Assembly (NCBI RefSeq): GCF_052114605.1
Contig: NZ_JBFRFB010000001.1
Span: 62,001-126,000 of the forward strand
Source: Microvirga sp052114605
GTDB taxonomy: Bacteria; Pseudomonadota; Alphaproteobacteria; Rhizobiales; Beijerinckiaceae
Direction of reading: 5' to 3'
DNA length: 64,000 nt
Below, piece after piece: positions 57,557 to 64,000 of this stretch. The notes beneath the pieces are model-generated. The model made no database searches. It was not told the DNA's origin and saw only the letters and a list, made by a program, of their open reading frames with translations. Each line of letters starts with the position of its first letter. The first letter of the stretch is position 1. Position numbers and translations under genes: made by a program.

Positions 57557-59443
57557 ATGACCAGTCAGCACGTCTTTGGTGCGAGCCCCTTCGCACGCTT
57601 CCTGCTCCTTTCCTCGGCCGCCATGCTGACGCTTGCAGCGAGTCCCGCGCTCGGCTGCCCGCTTGGCAATCACGACAGTCCGAGAGTGAAGCTGCTGCAT
57701 GCGTTGCAGTTTGGTGAGCAGGTCTCGGGCCAGCACGCCTCCGGCCATCACGATGTCATGGCTCAACTCCAATCTCCGGCGCAGTCACCGGTCGCCAAGA
57801 CCGAACTCAGCGGTTATGGCCGAGATCTCCCGCATGGAGCAGCAGCACCCTCGACCGATACCAAGCCACCCTTGATGGATAATTTCGGTACTTTGAGTTG
57901 GCCGGTCGCCAGTAAGGCGAGCACCGAGGCGCAGGCCTATTTCGACCAGGGCTATCGCCTGGGTTGGGGCTTCAACCATGCGGAAGCGGCGCGAGCTTTC
58001 AGGGCCGCGCAGGCAGCCGATTCCAGTTGCGCCATGTGCCTTTGGGGCGAAGCCTGGGTTCTGGGACCGCACATCAACTATCCGATGGCTGAGGATGCCA
58101 ACAAGCGAGCCATCGACGTTCTCGAACAGGCTAGGAAAGTTGCTGCCACCAGTGGCGAGATGCAGGTGGCGCTTGTTGATGCACTCTCGAAGCGCTACTC
58201 GCCCGATCCTAATGCTGATCGTGCAGCGTTGAACCAAGCTTACGCGGATGCCATGGAGGCGTTGCAGGCTCGATATCCTGAAGATCCGCATATCGCGTTG
58301 CTCACAGCCGACGCGCTCATGAACCTGACGCCCTGGGACTATTGGGCCGATGGCGGCCGAACACCGAAGGGCAAGACGGAAAAGATGGTCGCGCTGATCG
58401 AAGGCGTGATCGGTGAACGCTCGTATGGTCCTCTCGTGGCGAAGCCCGATCATCCCGGCGCCATTCATCTCTACATTCATGCCGTTGAGTCATCCGACCA
58501 CCCTGAAAGGGCTGCGCCTTACGCCGAGAAGCTCGCGGCACTCATGCCGGGTGCTGGGCATCTAGTGCATATGCCGAGCCATATCTGGTATCGGCTGGGG
58601 CGCTGGCATGACAGCCTCGATGCCAATGTGAAGGCGGCAGCTGCCGACGAGGCGCTTCTCGGGCGGGGCGGGGCGAGCCTTCTCTACTCGGAAGGCTATT
58701 ACGCTCACAACGTCCATTTCGTGATGGTCTCCGCCCTGACCGGCGGCGATGGTCAGACATCCATCGATGCCGCGCAGAAACTTGCAGGCATCGTGTCCGA
58801 CCGGACCCAGCGCGAGGTGCCGTGGACCCAACCCATCGTCGCCTCGCAATATTATGCGCATGCGATGTTCTCGAAGCCGGAGGATGTGCTTGCCGTGAAA
58901 GAGCCCGATGCCGCGTTCCCGTTCGTAGGGGCAGCTTGGCATTATGCGCGCGGCGTTGCCCTGGCGAAGCTCGGGCGGGCGGATGAGGCTCGCAAGGAAG
59001 CTGATGCGATCTCGGCCCTCGCCAAGCTTCCAGATGTGCAGGCGATGCCGGATGCAGGCGTGCCTGGACCTGCAGTGATGGAAATCGGCGTGAAGGAAAT
59101 CGATGCGCGCATTGCGCAACATGCGGGCGATCCTGCGAAGGCCGCTACGCTCTTCGCCGAGGCCGCCGCGATTCAGGATCAGCTGCCCTATATGGAGCCG
59201 CCGTTCTGGTACTACCCGGTGCATCAGTCCCTCGGCGCCGCCCTCATGGAGCAGGGCAAGCCGCAGGAGGCGGCAGCTGCATTCCATGAGGCGCTGAAAC
59301 GCTCACCCAACAATGGCTGGGCGGCAACCGGATTGCTCAAGGCTGCTGAAGCCATGGGCGACAAGCAGGCTGCGGAAGAGGCTCAGGCGCTGGTCGGCAA
59401 GAACTGGTTCGGGACGACCATGCCGTCCCTCGACCAGCTTTGA
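57557..59443 (+). CDS. Secreted tetratricopeptide-repeat protein
   Basis: The 628-residue protein has an N-terminal export signal (about 10-33, ending SPALGC), then helical repeats; the first block reads EAQAYFDQGYRLGWGFNHAEAARAFRAA (in part) and the last EQGKPQEAAAAFHEALKRSPNNGWAATGLLKA (in part), typical TPR. Distinct conserved-looking blocks are CAMCLWGEAW, NLTPWDYW and HLVHMPSHIWYRLGRW with several His. A Cys after the signal (ALGCPLG) is weakly lipobox-like. A GAGGAATG stretch precedes the ATG at 57557; an ATG five codons earlier is also possible. The family is a large TPR group of unknown function. Confidence 0.75.
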   Translation: MTSQHVFGASPFARFLLLSSAAMLTLAASPALGCPLGNHDSPRVKLLHALQFGEQVSGQHASGHHDVMAQLQSPAQSPVAKTELSGYGRDLPHGAAAPSTDTKPPLMDNFGTLSWPVASKASTEAQAYFDQGYRLGWGFNHAEAARAFRAAQAADSSCAMCLWGEAWVLGPHINYPMAEDANKRAIDVLEQARKVAATSGEMQVALVDALSKRYSPDPNADRAALNQAYADAMEALQARYPEDPHIALLTADALMNLTPWDYWADGGRTPKGKTEKMVALIEGVIGERSYGPLVAKPDHPGAIHLYIHAVESSDHPERAAPYAEKLAALMPGAGHLVHMPSHIWYRLGRWHDSLDANVKAAAADEALLGRGGASLLYSEGYYAHNVHFVMVSALTGGDGQTSIDAAQKLAGIVSDRTQREVPWTQPIVASQYYAHAMFSKPEDVLAVKEPDAAFPFVGAAWHYARGVALAKLGRADEARKEADAISALAKLPDVQAMPDAGVPGPAVMEIGVKEIDARIAQHAGDPAKAATLFAEAAAIQDQLPYMEPPFWYYPVHQSLGAALMEQGKPQEAAAAFHEALKRSPNNGWAATGLLKAAEAMGDKQAAEEAQALVGKNWFGTTMPSLDQL

Positions 59444-59468
59444 AATGACGGGACGTCCGAGAGCGGGC

Positions 59469-60053
59469 TCAAGCGCCGCTCTCGGACTCCGTGATCTCGA
59501 TGAGAATGGCACGGCCTGGACCCGACAGCACGACACTGTCCTTGGCCGTGTCCAGCACGAGCGCATCCAACGGCTGAAGGACATATTTCGCTGTTCCTGC
59601 CGACATTCCCAATGCTGCGTCCAGTCCAAAGAGGAAAGCTGCTCGGCAATCCTTGGAGGGAGTGATGTCGCCCGCCTGCACGAACGCCGTGCGATGACTG
59701 AATTGTCCGCGTCGCGTCATGACGTTCAGATCGCGGATCGGGCCAGCCAGCAATCGGGCTTGCGTCGGCACATCGCCAGGAAACGAGAGCAGAGGCGATG
59801 CCGGATCGAGGCGATGGGATATTCCCGCCATCTCGATTTCGATTCCGGCTCCCTCGACCACGATCAGCGTGCGGTCGATCTCGGGAAAGCTCGAGAACGG
59901 CCCGTCGGACGCCACATCGGCCATGCTGATGCGCCATCCGAACGTGTCCAGCGTCGAGCCTTCGGGAAAGCTTGCCACCTGCGCCGTCGTCCCGCCGCCA
60001 TTCTTCCACGGAACGCGGATGAGATCCTGGTTGCGGATGAGACGCGGAGCCAT
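59469..60053 (-). CDS. hutD: HutD family protein
   Basis: The 194-residue cupin-type protein has the HutD signature WKNGGGTTAQVASFPEG (in part) and WRISMADVASDGPFSSFPEIDR (in part). HutD occurs in histidine-utilisation operons; in Pseudomonas it sets an upper limit of hut activity, probably by binding an intermediate. It starts 10 nt after hutU and is the last gene of the visible hut operon. Confidence 0.9.
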   Translation of the reverse strand: MAPRLIRNQDLIRVPWKNGGGTTAQVASFPEGSTLDTFGWRISMADVASDGPFSSFPEIDRTLIVVEGAGIEIEMAGISHRLDPASPLLSFPGDVPTQARLLAGPIRDLNVMTRRGQFSHRTAFVQAGDITPSKDCRAAFLFGLDAALGMSAGTAKYVLQPLDALVLDTAKDSVVLSGPGRAILIEITESESGA

Positions 60054-60063
60054 GGCAAGATCC

Positions 60064-61734
60064 TCAGCGCAAGCTCGGCAGATTCAGTCCGAACTCGTGG
60101 GCGCAGTCGATGGCGATATCATAGCCTGCATCCGCATGGCGCATCACCCCCGTTGCCGGATCGTTCCAGAGCACGCGCTCGACGCGCTTGGCCGCTTCCG
60201 GAGTGCCGTCGCACACGATGACCATGCCGGAATGCTGCGAGAAACCCATGCCGACGCCGCCCCCATGGTGGAGAGACACCCAGGTTGCGCCCGAGGCGCA
60301 GTTGAGAAGGGCGTTGAGCAGCGGCCAGTCGGACACCGCATCCGAGCCGTCCTTCATGGCTTCCGTCTCGCGGTTCGGGCTGGCGACCGAGCCTGAATCG
60401 AGATGATCGCGGCCGATCACGATGGGTGCCTTCAACTCGCCCTTCGCCACCATCTCGTTGAAGGCGAGGCCGAGGCGATGACGGTCGCCCAGACCCACCC
60501 AGCAGATGCGCGCGGGAAGGCCCTGGAACTTGATGCGCTCTTTCGCCATGTCGAGCCAGTTATGGAGATGCTTGTTGTCCGGCAACAGCTCCTTCACCTT
60601 GGCATCGGTCTTGTAGATGTCCTCCGGATCGCCCGACAAAGCGGCCCAGCGGAACGGGCCGATGCCGCGGCAGAAGAGCGGGCGGATATAGGCCGGCACG
60701 AAGCCGGGGAAGTCGAAGGCATTCTCGACGCCTTCCTCCTTCGCCATCTGGCGGATGTTGTTGCCGTAATCGAGTGTCGGCACGCCGGCCTTGTGGAAGT
60801 CCAGCATCGCGCGCACGTGCTCGGCCATGGATTCCTTGGCGGCATGTTCCACGGCCTTCGGATCGCTCTCGCGCTTGGTCTCCCACTCGCTAAGCGTCCA
60901 GCCTTTCGGCAGGTAGCCGTTGATCGGATCATGCGCTGAGGTCTGGTCGGTCACCGCATCGGGGCGGATACCGCGACGGTAGATCTCGGGGAAGACTTCG
61001 GCGGCGTTGCCGAGAAGGCCGACGGAAACAGGCTTCTTGTCGCGGCAGGATTGTTCGATGATCGCCATGGCCTCATCGAGCGTATCGGCGCGCTGATCGA
61101 GATAGCCCGTGCGCAGGCGCATTTCGATGCGGCTCGGCTGGCATTCGACCGCAAGGCAGGATGCGCCCGCCATGGTCGCGGCAAGCGGCTGCGCGCCGCC
61201 CATGCCGCCGAGGCCGCCGGTGAGGATCCAGCGGCCCGCGAGATCGCCGTTATAGTGCTGGCGGCCCACTTCCACGAAGGTCTCGTAGGTGCCCTGCACG
61301 ATGCCTTGGGTGCCGATATAGATCCATGATCCGGCCGTCATCTGGCCGTACATCATGAGGCCCTTGCGGTCGAGTTCGTGGAACTTGTCCCAATTAGCCC
61401 AATGCGGCACGAGATTGGAGTTGGCGATCAGCACGCGCGGGGCATCCGCATGCGTGCGGAAAACGCCGACCGGCTTGCCGGATTGAACCAGCAGCGTCTG
61501 ATCGTCTTCGAGATCTTTCAGCGCGGCAACGATGCGGTCGAAGCTGTCCCAGTCGCGCGCGGCACGGCCGATGCCGCCATAGACGACGAGCTCACCGGGC
61601 TTTTCGGCGACATTCGGATCGAGATTGTTCATCAGCATGCGCAGGGGCGCTTCCGTCAGCCAGCTCTTGGCGGACAATTCGGTGCCGTGGGCGGCGCGGA
61701 TCACGCGGGCATTGTCGATGCGGGTCATAGACAT
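60064..61734 (-). CDS. hutU: Urocanate hydratase
   Basis: The 556-residue homodimeric enzyme uses NAD+ as an electrophile. Visible family blocks include the N-terminal GKPVGVFRTHADAPRVL, the Rossmann-like ILTGGLGGMGGAQPLAA (about 170-186) and the C-terminal GATWVSLHHGGGVGMGFSQHSG, in part. Length fits the family. It converts urocanate to 4-imidazolone-5-propionate in step two of histidine breakdown. The ATG at 61734 or the one two codons later could be the start. It lies 8 nt after hutG. Confidence 0.96.
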   Translation of the reverse strand: MSMTRIDNARVIRAAHGTELSAKSWLTEAPLRMLMNNLDPNVAEKPGELVVYGGIGRAARDWDSFDRIVAALKDLEDDQTLLVQSGKPVGVFRTHADAPRVLIANSNLVPHWANWDKFHELDRKGLMMYGQMTAGSWIYIGTQGIVQGTYETFVEVGRQHYNGDLAGRWILTGGLGGMGGAQPLAATMAGASCLAVECQPSRIEMRLRTGYLDQRADTLDEAMAIIEQSCRDKKPVSVGLLGNAAEVFPEIYRRGIRPDAVTDQTSAHDPINGYLPKGWTLSEWETKRESDPKAVEHAAKESMAEHVRAMLDFHKAGVPTLDYGNNIRQMAKEEGVENAFDFPGFVPAYIRPLFCRGIGPFRWAALSGDPEDIYKTDAKVKELLPDNKHLHNWLDMAKERIKFQGLPARICWVGLGDRHRLGLAFNEMVAKGELKAPIVIGRDHLDSGSVASPNRETEAMKDGSDAVSDWPLLNALLNCASGATWVSLHHGGGVGMGFSQHSGMVIVCDGTPEAAKRVERVLWNDPATGVMRHADAGYDIAIDCAHEFGLNLPSLR

Positions 61735-61742
61735 ATCCTCGG

Positions 61743-62576
61743 TCAGGCTTTTGAATGAGCGAAGGTGAGACAGGTGTTCAGAATCTGCGTGAGAACATCG
61801 CGCATGGGCGCGGCATAGCTCTCGTCATAAGGCGTCGGCCAATGTCCCTCGGTGACGGGGCCGAGCGGTTCGTTCATGTAGCCGCGACAGGCAAGCTCCA
61901 TCTGAATTGCGTGAACGCCTTTGCCGGGTTCGCCGAGGCTGCGGGTGATGTAGCCGCCCTTGAAGCGTCCATTCACAACGTGGCTGAAACCGCTGCCGGT
62001 GCAGAGCGCCTCGATGGAGGCGGCAAGCTCCGGCGCGCAGGTCGTGCCGCCATTCGTGCCGATGTTGAAATGGGGCAGGGTGCCTTCGAAGAGGCGCGGG
62101 ATGACCGAGCGGATCGAGTGACAGTCGTAGACGACCACATGAGAATGCCGTGAGCGAAGGCGCTCGACCTCGGTTCTCAAGATTGCGTGGTACGGATCGA
62201 AGAAGCGCGTACGGCGCTCACTTACGGCATCCAAATCCGGTGCCGCGCCCGGCTCGTAGAGCGGTTCACCGTCAAAGGTCGTGGTGGGGCAAAGCTCCGT
62301 AGTGGCTTGACCCGGGTAAAGCGACACGCCGCTCGGATCGCGGTTCACATCGATCACGGTGCGCGAGATCGAGGTGCGGATCACGGTCGCGCCGAGATCG
62401 GCGGCGAAATCATACAGACGTTCGATCCACCAATCCGCATCCTTGCGGGCAAGCCAGGGCGACACGAGACCCCTGTCGTAGGCGTCGGGAATATCGGTGC
62501 CAATATGGGGAAGGCTCACCACAAGTGGCGCATCGCCGCGTTTAACGGACAGCCACGAAGTGTCCGGTTCGCTCAT
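61743..62576 (-). CDS. hutG: N-formylglutamate deformylase
   Basis: The 277-residue zinc hydrolase has the PHIGTDIP and YDFAADLGATVIRTSISRTVIDVNRDPSG (in part) motifs, DCHSIRSVIP and the FNIGTNGGTTCAPEL site. It cleaves N-formyl-L-glutamate to glutamate and formate, the end of the five-step hut route. The hutF and hutI genes that this route also needs are not in the window. The hutH stop overlaps its start by 4 nt. Confidence 0.93.
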   Translation of the reverse strand: MSEPDTSWLSVKRGDAPLVVSLPHIGTDIPDAYDRGLVSPWLARKDADWWIERLYDFAADLGATVIRTSISRTVIDVNRDPSGVSLYPGQATTELCPTTTFDGEPLYEPGAAPDLDAVSERRTRFFDPYHAILRTEVERLRSRHSHVVVYDCHSIRSVIPRLFEGTLPHFNIGTNGGTTCAPELAASIEALCTGSGFSHVVNGRFKGGYITRSLGEPGKGVHAIQMELACRGYMNEPLGPVTEGHWPTPYDESYAAPMRDVLTQILNTCLTFAHSKA

Positions 62577-64000
62577 CGATGAGCCCCTTCGGTAACCAGC
62601 GGAAGCACGTCTTCACCGGCGGTTTCTGCGAGCGCTCCGGAAGCAACGAGATCGGTCGCCAGTTCCATGTCGGGCGCCATGTGACGGTCGTCGTCGAGAT
62701 GGGCGACCCTCGAGCGCAGCAGGGAGCGGGCACGCTCCAGCCGCTCGCTCGACTGCATGGGCGCATGGAAGTCGCAGCCTTGCGCCGCGGCAAGAAGCTC
62801 GATGCCGATCACGTTCGCGGTGTTGGCCGCCATGGGAAGAAGCCTGCGCGCGCCATGGGTGGCCATGGACACATGGTCTTCCTGGTTGGCGGAGGTGGGA
62901 ATGGAATCCACACTCGCCGGATAGGCACGCTGCTTGTTTTCCGACACGAGCGCGGCCGCCGTCACCTGGGGGATCATGAAGCCGGAATTCAGGCCCGGCT
63001 TCGGCGTGAGGAAGGCGGGCAGTCCCGACAGGCTTGGATCCACCAGCATGGCAATGCGGCGCTCCGCGAGCGAACCGATCTCGCATATGGTCATGGCGAT
63101 CATGTCGGCAGCAAAAGCGACGGGCTCGGCATGAAAGTTGCCGCCGGAGATGACCTCGCCCGTATCCGAGAACACGAGCGGATTGTCGGAAACGCCGTTG
63201 GCTTCCGTGCCCAACGTCTCGCCCGCCTGCCGCAGCAGGTCGAGCACGGCACCCATCACCTGCGGCTGACAGCGCAGGCAATAAGGGTCCTGCACGCGGT
63301 CGTCGTTGGTGAGGTGCGAGGCGCGAATGGCGCTGCCCTGCATCAGAGTGCGAAGCGAGGCCGCCACCTCGATCTGACCGCGATGGCGGCGCAGCATCTG
63401 GATGCGCGCATCGAAGGGGCCGTCGGAGCCTTTCGCCGCATCGGTCGCGAGAGCACCCGTGACGAGACCCGCCTGAAACACACGCTCGGCCTCGAAGAGA
63501 CCAGCGAGCGCGAGCGCCGTGGAGACCTGCGTGCCGTTGAGAAGGGCAAGCCCTTCCTTCGGCCCCAGCACGAGCGGCGCGAGACCGGCGCGGGAGAGGG
63601 CTGCTTCCGCAGGCATCCGCGTTCCATCGACGAAGAAATCGCCGACGCCCATGAGCGCGGCCGTCATGTGAGAAAGCGGCGCGAGATCGCCCGATGCGCC
63701 GACCGACCCCTGGCCGGGAATGACAGGAACAAGTCCTGCCTTCAGGCATGCCGTCAGATGCTCGATGGTGGACCAGCGCACGCCGGACGCGCCCTGCGCG
63801 AGGCTTGCAAGCTTCAGCGCCATCACCAGACGCACGACGGAAACGGGAAGTGGCTCGCCCACACCGGCTGCGTGCGAAAGCACGATATTGCGTTGGAGCG
63901 TCGCGAGATCGGCGGTGTTGATGCGCACGCTCGCGAGCTTTCCGAACCCCGTATTGATCCCGTAAACCGGCTCGCCCTTCGCGACGATAGCGTCGATTGT
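62573..64000 (-). CDS. hutH: Histidine ammonia-lyase (N-terminus beyond window edge)
   Basis: The frame is open to the window edge and gives 475 residues of an enzyme of about 510. The MIO cofactor triad Ala-Ser-Gly lies in SVGASGDLAPLSH, with the family block GEPVYGINTGFGKL just inside the right edge, and NPLVFSDTGEVISGGNFHAEPVAF, in part, further on. It deaminates histidine to urocanate, step one of the pathway. Stop overlaps the hutG start by 4 nt (ATGA). The gene order hutH-hutG-hutU-hutD indicates one minus-strand operon. Confidence 0.95.
   Translation of the reverse strand, partial: TIDAIVAKGEPVYGINTGFGKLASVRINTADLATLQRNIVLSHAAGVGEPLPVSVVRLVMALKLASLAQGASGVRWSTIEHLTACLKAGLVPVIPGQGSVGASGDLAPLSHMTAALMGVGDFFVDGTRMPAEAALSRAGLAPLVLGPKEGLALLNGTQVSTALALAGLFEAERVFQAGLVTGALATDAAKGSDGPFDARIQMLRRHRGQIEVAASLRTLMQGSAIRASHLTNDDRVQDPYCLRCQPQVMGAVLDLLRQAGETLGTEANGVSDNPLVFSDTGEVISGGNFHAEPVAFAADMIAMTICEIGSLAERRIAMLVDPSLSGLPAFLTPKPGLNSGFMIPQVTAAALVSENKQRAYPASVDSIPTSANQEDHVSMATHGARRLLPMAANTANVIGIELLAAAQGCDFHAPMQSSERLERARSLLRSRVAHLDDDRHMAPDMELATDLVASGALAETAGEDVLPLVTEGAHR

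Overview
The window is a high-GC chromosomal segment of an alphaproteobacterium, most likely of the order Hyphomicrobiales (Rhizobiales), and by overall flavour close to Microvirga/Methylobacteriaceae. This rests on lineage-typical genes: ChvE-GguA-GguB, AapJQMP, an EcfG-type sigma factor, DivK, PopZ, EipB, DUF1489 and DUF3572 proteins, and the order pcm-like/tolC/popZ/valS. The genus is an inference. No prophage, insertion sequence, CRISPR array or plasmid gene was seen; this is ordinary chromosome with interspersed palindromic repeats.

Layout. 1-10 kb is sugar uptake: the end of a YtfR-YtfT-YjfF type transporter, a GntR/FCD regulator, a complete ChvE-GguA-GguB transporter, and an aldehyde dehydrogenase that fits the last step of pentose/uronate oxidation. 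9.6-14 kb holds a receiver protein, a YidB-like protein behind a GGAAC-N17-CGTT promoter, ribokinase, an AGE-family sugar isomerase, and an EcfG-like sigma factor with a NepR-like N-terminal segment. 14-20 kb has a serralysin-type RTX protease, a repeat cluster, a candidate structured RNA behind a near-consensus promoter, and a three-gene ArnT/ArnC/LAB_N envelope cassette. 20-27.8 kb has metC, the aapJQMP operon, sseA and an AlaX editing protein. 27.8-36 kb has photolyase, tRNA-Asn, tRNA-Cys, the pcm-like/tolC/popZ/valS block and a DUF2459 gene. 36-44 kb has mntH with a Mur-box-like palindrome, a methylcrotonyl-CoA carboxylase-type biotin subunit, small unknown genes, a J-domain protein, a DD-carboxypeptidase with SPOR domain, and a phasin with two PhaR-like operators. 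44-56 kb has clpS-clpA, a GNAT/FemAB-like protein, a phosphodiesterase, RidA, eipB, dinB, divK, a candidate sRNA with anti-Shine-Dalgarno loops, and adenine deaminase. 56-64 kb has small unknown genes, a GDSL-hydrolase remnant, two secreted proteins, and the histidine-utilisation cluster hutH-hutG-hutU-hutD, cut off at the right edge.

The most notable observations are the NepR-like/EcfG fusion together with a nearby EcfG-type promoter, the divK-downstream sRNA candidate whose hairpin loops carry CCTCCT-type sequence, the candidate structured RNA at about 16.85 kb, and the operators of the phasin and mntH genes. No wholly new multi-gene system could be established from sequence alone.
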